Shown here: positions 34,243-42,359 of the stretch, piece after piece
Position numbering within the stretch: the stretch's first letter is position 1
How the letters are laid out: every line of letters starts with the position of its first letter
Origin: Pseudomonas frederiksbergensis
GTDB lineage: Bacteria > Pseudomonadota > Gammaproteobacteria > Pseudomonadales > Pseudomonadaceae
Direction: 5' to 3'
Length of the DNA stretch: 64,000 bases
Assembly: GCF_003732275.1 (NCBI RefSeq)
Contig: NZ_MOBM01000006.1
Span: 186,001-250,000, forward strand
Position numbers and translations under genes: made by a program
Notes under the pieces: model-generated
What the model was told of the DNA's origin: nothing
Databases searched by the model: none
The model's input: the letters and a program-made list of their open reading frames with translations, nothing else

Positions 34243-35667
34243 TTAAGCCTTCAAAGGCACCAGACGCGGAGCAATCATGTTTTCCGGGCGCAGGATGTCG
34301 GCGAGCATTTCTTCGTCGAGCAAGCCTTCTTCGCGCACCAGTTCCAGCACGCCGCGGCCGCTTTCAAGGGCGACACGGGCAATGCGGGTGGCGTTTTCAT
34401 AGCCGATGTACGGGTTCAGCGCGGTGACCAGGCCGATCGAGTGTTCGACCAGTTCACGGCAGCGCTCTTCGTTGGCGGTGATGCCGACGATGCAGTGCTC
34501 GCGCAGCATGTCCATGGCGCGCTGCAGCAGACGGATCGAGTCGAAGATCTTGAAGGCGATCAGCGGCTCCATCACGTTCAGTTGCAGCTGGCCGCCTTCG
34601 GCCGCGATGGTCAGGGCCAGGTCGTTGCCGATGATCTGGAAAGCAACCTGGTTCACGGCTTCCGGGATAACCGGGTTGACCTTGCCTGGCATGATCGAGC
34701 TGCCTGGCTGACGCGCTGGCAGGTTGATTTCGTTGATGCCGGTGCGTGGGCCGCTGGACAGCAGGCGCAGGTCGTTGCAGATCTTCGACAGCTTGACCGC
34801 GGTGCGCTTGAGCATGCCGGAGAACAGCACGAAGGCGCCCATGTCGGAGGTGGCTTCGATCAGGTCGGCGGCTGGAACCAGCGGTTGACCGCTGATCAGA
34901 GCCAGACGCTGAACGGCCAGGGCCTGGTAACGCGGGTCGGCGTTGATGCCGGTACCGATCGCGGTGCCGCCCAGGTTCACTTCGGTCAGCAGTTCAGGCG
35001 CGAGGGTCTTCAGGCGCGCCAGGTCTTCGCTCAGGGTGGTGGCGAAGGCGCGGAATTCCTGGCCCAGGGTCATCGGCACGGCGTCTTGCAGCTGGGTACG
35101 ACCCATCTTCAGAACGTGGCTGAATTCTTCACCTTTGGCGGCGAACGACTGGATCAGGCTGTCGAGGCTGGCCAGCAGCGCGTCGTGACCCAGCAGCAGA
35201 CCCAGACGGATCGCGGTTGGGTAGGCGTCGTTGGTCGACTGTGCCATGTTCACGTCGTTGTTCGGGTGCAGGTACTGGTATTCGCCCTTGCTGTGGCCCA
35301 TGGCCTCCAGCGCGATGTTGGCGATGACTTCGTTGGCATTCATGTTGGTCGAAGTGCCAGCGCCGCCTTGAATCATGTCCACCACGAATTCTTCGTGGAA
35401 ATCGCCGCGGATCAATCGGGCACAGGCTTCGCTGATGGCAGCGTGCTTGGCTTCGCTCAGGTGACCCAACTCGCGGTTGGCGTCAGCGGCGGCCTGTTTG
35501 ACCATTGCCAGACCGACAACCAGTTTCGGGTAATGCGAAATCGGAACGCCGGAGAGGCGGAAGTTGTTCACCGCTCGCAGGGTCTGGATGCCGTAATACG
35601 CTTGAGCAGGTACTTCGAGTACGCCAAGCAGGTCTTTTTCTGTGCGGAAAGATGCAGCGGAGGACAT
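34243..35667 (-). CDS. aspA: Aspartate ammonia-lyase (aspartase)
   Basis: 474 residues. Deaminates aspartate to fumarate and ammonia. Fumarase/aspartase superfamily signature GSSIMPGKVNPVIPE (about 317-331) with the catalytic serine, plus GGAGTSTNMNANEVIANIAL and NDAYPTAIRLG. The N-terminus SSAASFRTEKDLLGVLEVPA matches the P. fluorescens enzyme (478 residues) as I remember it. The ATG at 35665-35667 is preferred; an in-frame ATG four codons upstream is possible, and neither has a strong ribosome site. Divergent from a LysR-type regulator. Confidence 0.92.
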   Translation of the reverse strand: MSSAASFRTEKDLLGVLEVPAQAYYGIQTLRAVNNFRLSGVPISHYPKLVVGLAMVKQAAADANRELGHLSEAKHAAISEACARLIRGDFHEEFVVDMIQGGAGTSTNMNANEVIANIALEAMGHSKGEYQYLHPNNDVNMAQSTNDAYPTAIRLGLLLGHDALLASLDSLIQSFAAKGEEFSHVLKMGRTQLQDAVPMTLGQEFRAFATTLSEDLARLKTLAPELLTEVNLGGTAIGTGINADPRYQALAVQRLALISGQPLVPAADLIEATSDMGAFVLFSGMLKRTAVKLSKICNDLRLLSSGPRTGINEINLPARQPGSSIMPGKVNPVIPEAVNQVAFQIIGNDLALTIAAEGGQLQLNVMEPLIAFKIFDSIRLLQRAMDMLREHCIVGITANEERCRELVEHSIGLVTALNPYIGYENATRIARVALESGRGVLELVREEGLLDEEMLADILRPENMIAPRLVPLKA

Positions 35668-35848
35668 GATAGAAATCATCTCGATATGGACCCGGTCTGT
35701 GCCGGAACACTGCAAATGCTAGGCTTGTGAAGTATTTTGGGCCAATGCTGTTAAACACTAGCCTATGCGCATTCGGCATAATGCCCGTGTGACGCCGCGT
35801 GTGCGGCGAGCGTGTGACCTAAATTGGTGCGTGTCCGGGAGGGGCGTG

Positions 35849-36760
35849 ATGAATCTGGAAAGCAAATGGCTCGAGGACTTTAGTGCTCTGGCCGCCACCC
35901 GCAGCTTCTCCCAGGCGGCTGAACGACGCTTCGTGACCCAGCCTGCATTCAGCCGGCGGATCCGCAGCCTCGAAGCTGCGCTGGGGCTGACCCTGGTCAA
36001 TCGCTCCCGTACGCCGGTCGAGCTGACGGCGGCAGGGCAGTTGTTTCTCGTCACCGCGCGCACCGTGGTCGAACAGCTGGGTGAAGTGCTGCGCCACCTT
36101 CATCACTTGGAGGGCGGGCAGGGCGAGGTGATGCAGGTTGCCGCCGCTCACTCCCTGGCGCTGGGATTCTTCCCGCGCTGGATCGCGCAATTGCGCAATG
36201 AAGGGCTGAACATCGCCACGCGACTGGTAGCGACCAACGTTGGTGATGCCGTGCATGCGTTGCGCGAAGGCGGCTGTGATCTGATGCTGGCGTTTTACGA
36301 CCCGGATGCGGCCATGCAAATGGACCCGGAGATTTTCCCGTCACTGCACTTGGGAGACACCGAAATGCTCCCGGTTTGCGCCGCCGATGCTGATGGCAAA
36401 CCGTTGTTCGATCTGGAAGGCGAGGCCAGCGTGCCGCTATTGGCCTACAGCGCCGGTGCGTTTCTTGGACGTTCGGTGAACATGCTATTGCGCCAGCGGG
36501 CGCTGCGATTCACCACTATTTACGAAACCGCCATGGCCGACAGCCTGAAAAGCATGGCGCTGGAAGGTCTGGGGATTGCCTGGGTGCCGCATCTGAGCGT
36601 GCGTGCCGAACTGGCTCGCGGCGAGTTGGTCGTTTGCGGTGGCCCACAATGGCATGTGCCGCTGGAGATCCGTCTGTATCGCTGCGCATTGGTGCGCAAG
36701 GCGAATGTGCGGTTGTTGTGGCGCAAGCTCGAGGGCGGAGCAGCGAGTAGCAATCAGTAA
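35849..36760 (+). CDS. LysR-type regulator, HypT (YjiE)-like
   Basis: 303 residues. The N-terminus MNLESKWLEDFSALAATRSF followed by SQAAERRFVTQPAFSRRIRS parallels E. coli HypT (YjiE), a hypochlorite-responsive LysR protein, including the AAAHSLALGFFP stretch and GIAWVPHL near the C-terminus. The substrate domain covers about 90-300. ATG 35849 is set by GGGAGG eight bases ahead. In P. aeruginosa a LysR gene also faces aspA. Whether this one responds to oxidants or controls aspA is not shown by sequence. Confidence 0.82.
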   Translation: MNLESKWLEDFSALAATRSFSQAAERRFVTQPAFSRRIRSLEAALGLTLVNRSRTPVELTAAGQLFLVTARTVVEQLGEVLRHLHHLEGGQGEVMQVAAAHSLALGFFPRWIAQLRNEGLNIATRLVATNVGDAVHALREGGCDLMLAFYDPDAAMQMDPEIFPSLHLGDTEMLPVCAADADGKPLFDLEGEASVPLLAYSAGAFLGRSVNMLLRQRALRFTTIYETAMADSLKSMALEGLGIAWVPHLSVRAELARGELVVCGGPQWHVPLEIRLYRCALVRKANVRLLWRKLEGGAASSNQ

Positions 36761-36813
36761 GCTAGTGAAGGCAGAGGCATGCTTTTTGTGCCGCCCATAT
36801 CAGAGTTAGAACA

Positions 36814-37410
36814 TCATGCTCTGTGAGTCAGATAATTTTTTATGTTTTGTCGGTTGGTCGGGCTGAATTTATAGCAAATGGATCGGAATTCATTTCGCTG
36901 CGGTATCATATATGTTTCGCACCACCAGCCGTTGTATTGAACCTCCGAATCTTCATGTTTGGCGCCTAATAAATGGCCGATCTCATGACCCACTGTTATG
37001 AAGCTGGTCGTTGATGCAATTGCAAAGGTTCCAGCCCCAAATGGGGGCCAGACAAGTGCAATACCTGCAAACTTGTCATTCAAATGATCCTTAGTGACCA
37101 AAATAACCTTGGTCAAGGAATTTGTCTGGAAACCTTCTTTTCTAGCCTCGTCCAGAAATTTCATACCCAGGGTCTCCCAGCGCCTCAGGGTCTGCGTCCC
37201 GTCATCGCCCTTGTAATTGAAGTTGCTGTAGGGCGCGCCGCCACCAAAGACAATGTTGACCTTCAGGTCGGTGAAGCTTTCCAGCTCATTTACAAAAGGT
37301 CGGAAATGATCGGCATAAATAGTCGCTTTCGTTGAAGCGGGCACGTCTTCGTGAATAATAGCGAAAACCGTAAGATCTTTTTTCTGTGACGACTTGGTAG
37401 TTGGGGTCAT
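36814..37410 (-). CDS. Orphan metzincin-type zinc metallopeptidase
   Basis: 198 residues from ATG 37408-37410 (AAGGA seven bases upstream). The zinc site HEIGHLLGAKH (about 143-153) is a full HExxHxxGxxH motif, and CETYMIP about 13 residues later has the spacing of a metzincin Met-turn. Before it the chain has strand-like segments (LTVFAIIHED, VNIVFGGGAPYSN, KVILVTKDH) as in small archaelysin/snapalysin-type domains. No signal peptide is present, and two cysteines (about 165 and 182) could pair. The gene and its flanks are AT-rich compared with the housekeeping genes on either side, which suggests acquisition. No inhibitor or immunity gene is adjacent. Substrate unknown. Confidence 0.75.
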   Translation of the reverse strand: MTPTTKSSQKKDLTVFAIIHEDVPASTKATIYADHFRPFVNELESFTDLKVNIVFGGGAPYSNFNYKGDDGTQTLRRWETLGMKFLDEARKEGFQTNSLTKVILVTKDHLNDKFAGIALVWPPFGAGTFAIASTTSFITVGHEIGHLLGAKHEDSEVQYNGWWCETYMIPQRNEFRSICYKFSPTNRQNIKNYLTHRA

Positions 37411-37857
37411 CCTTGATTCCTTATTTAAAAGCGTTCTTATTAGGTTCGAGAGGTTATTTGTTGTGTTTGTTAGTTGTATGGTTGGTGAGTGCAATAGTTA
37501 AACTAACTAGGGTGTGGCGCCTTGGCGAGTTAATCTATATGTCCATTTATTGCAAAAAAAGCTAGACGCTATCAATAAACTTAGTTGTAGTTTCGTGGAT
37601 TATAGGTTGTGCGTTGGGGTATCTTAATAAGCTTCTGGGGCTGGGCCGAATCGACTGACTTGAGAGTCAATAAACTTGCCACGTTGCCCCAAGTGACAGA
37701 TGGTCGCGGCGGGGGCTGTTTATCTGCTTCATTGAGGTATACTGCGCGGCCTTCGGCCGGTTCGTCCGGCCATTTTTCGTACAATCAAGCCACGCATTCT
37801 GCGTGGCTTGTTGTTTTTTGACGCGCCTGCGGGCGCCCAGAGAGAAGAGGCACGACG
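37411..37857. other. 447-bp gap between metallopeptidase and purE
   Basis: The left half is AT-rich and holds the metallopeptidase promoter region; no open frame is convincing. The right end holds the purE leader hairpins (next entry). Confidence 0.55.
37738..37819 (+). promoter_or_regulatory. purE leader with promoter -10 and two terminator-like hairpins
   Basis: A TATACT (-10-like, 37738-37743; no good -35) precedes GGCCGG/CCGGCC (37755-37771) plus ATTTTT, then a perfect 10-bp stem CAAGCCACGC/GCGTGGCTTG (37786-37810) plus a T-rich tail. An alternative stem CGGCC/GGCCG (37747-37759) would compete with the first hairpin. The arrangement fits an attenuator or a small RNA ending before purE. 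Confidence 0.55.
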
Positions 37858-38349
37858 ATGAGTGCACTGGTTGGCGTGATCATGGGCTCCAAGTCCGATT
37901 GGTCCACCCTTAGCCACACCGCCGATATGCTGGAAAAGCTCGGCATCCCTTACGAGGTGAAAGTGGTCTCTGCCCACCGCACCCCGGATCTGCTGTTCCA
38001 GTACGCCGAAGAGGCCGAGGCCCGTGGCATCGAGGTGATCATCGCCGGTGCCGGCGGCGCGGCCCACCTGCCAGGCATGTGTGCGGCCAAGACCCACCTG
38101 CCGGTGCTGGGTGTGCCGGTGCAGTCATCGATGCTCTCGGGCGTCGATTCACTACTCTCTATCGTGCAAATGCCTGCAGGCATTCCGGTTGCCACCCTGG
38201 CCATCGGCAAAGCCGGCGCGATCAACGCAGCGCTGCTCTCGGCGAGCATCCTGGGCGCCAAGCATCCGCAATTTCATACCGTGTTGAAGAAATTCCGCGC
38301 TGAGCAGACAGACAGCGTCCTGGACAATCCAGACCCACGCATCGCCTGA
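37858..38349 (+). CDS. purE: N5-carboxyaminoimidazole ribonucleotide mutase PurE
   Basis: 163 residues, class I PurE length. Converts N5-CAIR to CAIR in purine synthesis. Visible: [14 protein letters not shown] (about 5-18), the phosphate-binding entry of the family, SAHRTPD (about 38-44) and [13 protein letters not shown] (about 62-74). ATG 37858 has AAGAGG seven bases upstream. Followed after 11 bases by purK, with which it forms the usual operon. Confidence 0.96.
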   Translation: MSALVGVIMGSKSDWSTLSHTADMLEKLGIPYEVKVVSAHRTPDLLFQYAEEAEARGIEVIIAGAGGAAHLPGMCAAKTHLPVLGVPVQSSMLSGVDSLLSIVQMPAGIPVATLAIGKAGAINAALLSASILGAKHPQFHTVLKKFRAEQTDSVLDNPDPRIA

Positions 38350-38360
38350 GGTTGTTGACG

Positions 38361-39443
38361 ATGAAAATCGGTGTAATCGGTGGCGGCCAGTTGGGTCGCA
38401 TGTTGGCGCTGGCGGGCACTCCGCTGGGCATGAACTTCGCTTTCCTGGACCCGGCGCCGGATGCTTGCGCAGCCGCGTTGGGCGAACATCTGCGAGCCGA
38501 TTACGGCGATCAGGATCACCTGCGTCAGTTGGCCGATGAAGTCGATCTGGTGACCTTCGAGTTCGAAAGCGTCCCGGCCGAAACCGTGGCATTCCTGTCG
38601 CAATTCGTCCCGGTGTACCCGAGCGCCGAAGCGCTGCGCATCGCTCGCGATCGCTGGTTCGAAAAGAGCATGTTCAAGGACCTGGGCATTCCAACCCCGG
38701 CCTTCGCTGACATTCAATCGCAAGCCGACCTGGACGCTGCCGTGGCTTCGATCGGTCTGCCGGCCGTGCTGAAAACCCGCACCCTGGGTTACGACGGCAA
38801 GGGCCAGAAAGTCCTGCGCAAGCCTGAAGACGTGGTCGGCACCTTCGCCGAGCTGGGCAGCGTTGCCTGTCTGCTGGAAGGTTTCGTGCCGTTCACTGGC
38901 GAAGTCTCGCTGATTGCCGTGCGTGCTCGCGATGGCGAAACCAAGTTCTATCCGCTGGTTCACAACACCCACGACAGCGGCATCCTCAAGCTGTCCGTGG
39001 CCAGCACCGATCACCCGCTGCAAGCGTTGGCTGAAGATTACTCCAGCCGGGTACTCAAGCAGCTGGAGTACGTCGGCGTGATGGCGTTCGAGTTCTTCGA
39101 AGTCGACGGCGGCCTCAAGGCCAACGAAATCGCCCCGCGCGTACACAACTCCGGGCACTGGACCACCGAAGGGGCCGAGTGCAGCCAGTTCGAAAACCAC
39201 CTGCGGGCCGTTGCCGGTTTGCCGCTGGGTTCGACTGCCAAGGTCGGCGAGAGCGCGATGCTCAACTTCATCGGTGTCGTGCCACCAGTAGAGAAAGTGA
39301 TCGCGATTGCTGATTGTCATCTGCATCACTATGGCAAGGCTTTCAAGGTCGGCCGCAAGGTCGGTCACGCCAATCTGCGCTGTGCAGACCGTGAGACGTT
39401 GGCTGCGCAGATCCTCAAGGTCGAAGCGCTGATTGCTGAATAG
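38361..39443 (+). CDS. purK: N5-carboxyaminoimidazole ribonucleotide synthase PurK
   Basis: 360 residues. ATP-grasp enzyme that joins AIR and bicarbonate to give N5-CAIR, the substrate of PurE. Seen: MKIGVIGGGQLGRMLALAGT at the start, LKTRTLGYDGKGQKVL (ATP-binding loop, about 137-152) and EIAPRVHNSGHWTTEG (about 257-272). ATG 38361 is preferred over a TTG three codons upstream because GAGG lies nine bases ahead. Confidence 0.95.
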   Translation: MKIGVIGGGQLGRMLALAGTPLGMNFAFLDPAPDACAAALGEHLRADYGDQDHLRQLADEVDLVTFEFESVPAETVAFLSQFVPVYPSAEALRIARDRWFEKSMFKDLGIPTPAFADIQSQADLDAAVASIGLPAVLKTRTLGYDGKGQKVLRKPEDVVGTFAELGSVACLLEGFVPFTGEVSLIAVRARDGETKFYPLVHNTHDSGILKLSVASTDHPLQALAEDYSSRVLKQLEYVGVMAFEFFEVDGGLKANEIAPRVHNSGHWTTEGAECSQFENHLRAVAGLPLGSTAKVGESAMLNFIGVVPPVEKVIAIADCHLHHYGKAFKVGRKVGHANLRCADRETLAAQILKVEALIAE

Positions 39444-39525
39444 TTTCATGTGGCCACGGCGGAACCTTCAAGGGCCGTCGTTCTCTGATGGCAGGATGCC
39501 AAAGTCTGTCTAGGCTTTTGGCTAG

Positions 39526-39656
39526 GTGTCCTGTCTCACCAATACTGTTCCTTTTTGACAGCGTCTGTTGCCGTCATGCTGCGTTGCCGCTCCTCGCCAT
39601 AGCGCGCTATGACTCGTCGCGGCGCCTTGCCTGACGACAATGGTGAGACGGGACAC
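39526..39656. repeat. 131-bp element with 16-bp terminal inverted repeats
   Basis: Left end GTGTCCTGTCTCACCA (39526-39541) and right end TGGTGAGACGGGACAC (39641-39656) match as an inverted repeat with one mismatch. The interior is itself partly self-complementary, with a perfect CATAGCGCGCTATG palindrome at 39599-39612 or next to it. No target-site duplication is evident. No coding capacity. Unlike both REP families in this window. Confidence 0.75.
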
Positions 39657-39681
39657 ACCAATTCATTCAGAGGGAAATGCC

Positions 39682-39927
39682 ATGGGAATTATCGGAACCA
39701 TCTTTATCGGCTTGATCGTCGGCCTGCTGGCTCGGTTTTTGAAACCGGGTGATGACAGCATGGGCTGGATCATGACCATCCTGCTCGGTATCGGCGGTTC
39801 GCTGGCGGCCACCTACGGCGGCCAGGCCTTGGGCATTTACCACGCTGGCGAAGGCGCAGGTTTCATCGGTGCGCTGGTGGGCGCGGTGGTATTGCTGGTG
39901 ATCTACGGCCTGATCAAAAAGAACTGA
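39682..39927 (+). CDS. GlsB/YeaQ/YmgE-family small membrane protein
   Basis: 81 residues. Three hydrophobic, glycine-rich helices: IIGTIFIGLIVGLLARFLKP, WIMTILLGIGGSLAATYGG and FIGALVGAVVLLVIYGLI. This is the transglycosylase-associated (GlsB/YeaQ) family, small inner-membrane proteins often induced by stress; the molecular role is unknown. The ATG has AGAGGGAAA upstream. The gene begins 25 bases after the right end of the inverted-repeat element, which may therefore carry or shape its promoter. Confidence 0.88.
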   Translation: MGIIGTIFIGLIVGLLARFLKPGDDSMGWIMTILLGIGGSLAATYGGQALGIYHAGEGAGFIGALVGAVVLLVIYGLIKKN

Positions 39928-39939
39928 TTGAAGTGACGA

Positions 39940-39970
39940 AGCCCTCTCTGCGCCATCGTTGGAGAGGGCT
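39940..39970. other. Hairpin after the GlsB-like gene
   Basis: AGCCCTCTC / GAGAGGGCT with a 13-base loop and no T-tract, between two plus-strand genes. Probably a weak or Rho-assisted terminator. Confidence 0.55.
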
Positions 39971-40024
39971 AGAATGCTCGGCGTTGCCATCGTCACATTG
40001 TCCTATCCTTTGCCGAGCACTTTC

Positions 40025-40561
40025 ATGCGCCGTCTTCTGTTGACTCTTCTCTTCCTGGGCAGTGGTTTGGCCCATGCCGGCGAACTGCCGGAAACCGACT
40101 GGCTCGAACTGATGCCCAAGTCGGACCAGAAAGCCCTCGAGGCCATGCCCGAAATCGACCACAACTCACCCGAAGCCAACGGCACCTTTACCCAAAAGGG
40201 TGGCATGAAGCAGAGCAAGGGCTTGCCGGCGGTGATGTACTCGACCAAAACCGTGCCGTCGATGAACGACAAACACATCCGCATTGGCGGTTATCCGGTA
40301 CCCCTGGAATCCGACGCCAAGGGCCGCAGCACGTTGTTCTTCCTTGTGCCGTACCCGGGCGCTTGCATCCACGTGCCGCCACCGCCACCTAACCAGTTGG
40401 TGTTGGTGCGTTATCCAAAAGGCTTGAAGCTGAATGACATCTACACACCGCTGTGGGTGACCGGCACGCTGAAGATCGAGACGGTCAACAACGACCTGGC
40501 GGATGCGGCGTATGCGCTGGATGCGGCGCAGGTGCGGGTGGTTAAAGAGTCGGATTTGTAA
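40025..40561 (+). CDS. DUF3299-type exported protein
   Basis: 178 residues with a signal peptide (MRRLLLTLLFLGSGLAHAGE). The mature part contains IRIGGYPVPLESDAKGRSTL and FFLVPYPGACIHVPPPPPNQ, the strongly conserved DUF3299 core, in which the cysteine and prolines may bind a metal; the biochemical role is unknown. ATG 40025 is chosen because the signal peptide starts there; the ribosome site is weak. Periplasmic location inferred. Confidence 0.8.
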   Translation: MRRLLLTLLFLGSGLAHAGELPETDWLELMPKSDQKALEAMPEIDHNSPEANGTFTQKGGMKQSKGLPAVMYSTKTVPSMNDKHIRIGGYPVPLESDAKGRSTLFFLVPYPGACIHVPPPPPNQLVLVRYPKGLKLNDIYTPLWVTGTLKIETVNNDLADAAYALDAAQVRVVKESDL

Positions 40562-40591
40562 AAATGCCAGTCAGCCTGGCACAGATCAAAA

Positions 40592-40609
40592 TGTGGGAGC
40601 GGTGTTGCT
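40592..40609 (+). repeat. Truncated REP, family A
   Basis: TGTGGGAGCGGTGTTGCT: the first half of a REP core, broken where it meets the stop codon of the mutarotase gene. Confidence 0.55.
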
Positions 40610-41507
40610 ATAAAGGTTTGCTACCGATGCTCACGCCCAGGGTATGACTCGCCCCTGATGCCAGCGTCACCACATCACCCATCACATTCGCCGTTTCAAT
40701 GCACAGCATGCGCTGCCAGCCATCGTCGGCCATGTCGCTGAACGCTGCAGCGCGGTCGATCCAGGGGTTCCAGATCACCGCCGAGCGCGAACCGCTGCTG
40801 GTCAGTTCGATGCGTCGTTCCCAGTGCGGGTCAACGATACTCAGCTTCGGTGGGGTATTGAGATAGATGCGGTCGGTCTCGCCGGTAAAACGCAGATCAC
40901 CGGTCTGGGTGACGGTTTTCCAGTCGTCCAGGGTTTCGATATAGCTCAAGCCATCCAGCCCTTCGACATGCACGTTGCGCACATCGCTGACCGCGAAATA
41001 GCTGTGCAATGCCTGGCTGATCGTGACTGGTTCGGCGCCCTTGTTTTCGCTCGTCAGGCTGATATGCAACTGCTCATCCAGACGAATGCTCAGTTTCAAG
41101 TCCACCTGATGCGGCCATCCCGGCAGACCGCCTTCGGGGTAGGGCAGGACGAATTCCACCTTCAGGCTTTCGCCCTCGGTTTCGATGCCGCCCAGTTCCC
41201 AGTCCATCGCCCGCACCAGACCATGGGCGGTCGGCGGTTCCTGGCTGACGCGCATGGACTGGACACTCTGCGGGTTGCGCGACAGGTTGCCGAACCATGG
41301 CCAGCACACCGGCACACCGGCGCGGATGCTCTTGCCGGCCTTGAACACCGCCTCGTCGTTGAGCCAGATCAGCGGCGGCTCGCCAGCCAGTTGATAACTG
41401 AGGATGTGCGCGCCTTGCTGGGCCACCAGCAATTCGGCCTGACCGTGGCGGATACGCCAGCAATTCAGTTCATCCAGTTTCACGGCTTCAACGTTGGGCG
41501 TGCTCAT
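40608..41507 (-). CDS. D-hexose-6-phosphate mutarotase (YeaD type)
   Basis: 299 residues from ATG 41505-41507. Aldose-1-epimerase-like beta-sandwich: GAHILSYQLAGEPPLIWLND near the N-terminus, AGVPVCWPWFGN (about 69-80), HGLVRAMDWEL with the catalytic histidine (about 99), and the C-terminal VIWNPWIDRAAAFSDMADDG. Interconverts the anomers of hexose 6-phosphates. Alone in its transcription unit. Confidence 0.87.
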   Translation of the reverse strand: MSTPNVEAVKLDELNCWRIRHGQAELLVAQQGAHILSYQLAGEPPLIWLNDEAVFKAGKSIRAGVPVCWPWFGNLSRNPQSVQSMRVSQEPPTAHGLVRAMDWELGGIETEGESLKVEFVLPYPEGGLPGWPHQVDLKLSIRLDEQLHISLTSENKGAEPVTISQALHSYFAVSDVRNVHVEGLDGLSYIETLDDWKTVTQTGDLRFTGETDRIYLNTPPKLSIVDPHWERRIELTSSGSRSAVIWNPWIDRAAAFSDMADDGWQRMLCIETANVMGDVVTLASGASHTLGVSIGSKPL

Positions 41508-41592
41508 GGGGCAACTCTCGATCAGGAACAGGACTGCAATGGACCGCAAAACGGTCGCCGGGTTTAGCGCACCCTTTCTTACGAGCTCCGGT

Positions 41593-41997
41593 TTAACGAG
41601 CTCTAGGCGGAACCGAGCGAGTGCGGCCGCTGCCGTCGATGGCGACGAACACGAAGACGGCTTCGGTCACTTTACGCCATTCGCTGGACAGTGGATCGTC
41701 GCTCCAGACTTCGACCATCATCTGAATCGAGCTGCGGCCGATTTCCAGGGCCTGGGTATAGAAGGAGAGTTGAGCACCCACCGCTACAGGCACCAGGAAC
41801 GCCATGCGATCGATCGCCACGGTGGCCACGCGGCCACCAGCCACCTTGCTGGCCATTGCAGTGCCAGCCAAATCCATCTGCGCCACCAACCAGCCGCCGA
41901 AAATATCGCCAAAGCCATTGGTTTCGCGCGGAAGCGCGGTGAATTGCAGGGCCAGGTCGCCTTGCGGGATTGGATCTTCTTGTTCGAGCTCTATCAT
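41593..41997 (-). CDS. Acyl-CoA thioesterase, YciA type (hotdog fold)
   Basis: 134 residues from ATG 41995-41997. Single hotdog domain with the YciA-family signatures ETNGFGDIFGGWLVAQMDLA (about 24-43; catalytic Asp/Asn region) and VATVAIDRMAFLVPVAVGAQ. Hydrolyses short or medium acyl-CoA esters. An upstream ATG would add 27 residues with no resemblance to the family. Confidence 0.87.
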   Translation of the reverse strand: MIELEQEDPIPQGDLALQFTALPRETNGFGDIFGGWLVAQMDLAGTAMASKVAGGRVATVAIDRMAFLVPVAVGAQLSFYTQALEIGRSSIQMMVEVWSDDPLSSEWRKVTEAVFVFVAIDGSGRTRSVPPRAR

Positions 41998-42359
41998 GCC
42001 GGGGGTGCCTCTGACCCGTGACTCTTCGTAGGTGTAGCGGGAATAGCCGTCTCGGAAAAACGATTCAGCCCCGAACATACTACGTTCGTCACGTTTTTCG
42101 TAAGGCGCCTAAAGGGAAACTCTGCGAAATCGGCTGACAGATGCCAACGACGGTTTCGCACAGCAACCCCTTACAAGCCGTTGCAATGTTGCGAGTATAT
42201 CGATCGGTAGACTCCGAGACGACCGTCGGGTTCTCATTTTGACCGTCAAATACGCGCCTCTATGTGCTTTTTCGAACAATTTGCTATCGTGCCGAACCTG
42301 CCCAAGCCTCTGCCAGCGTTGTTGAGGTTGCAGATCCGACTATAAGAGAAGCCCTTGCC
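41998..42359. other. 362-bp divergent gap between thioesterase and MFS genes
   Basis: No credible gene. TTGACC (42239) followed 16 bases later by TATGTG is a possible promoter for the MFS gene; this is a weak match. Confidence 0.45.
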
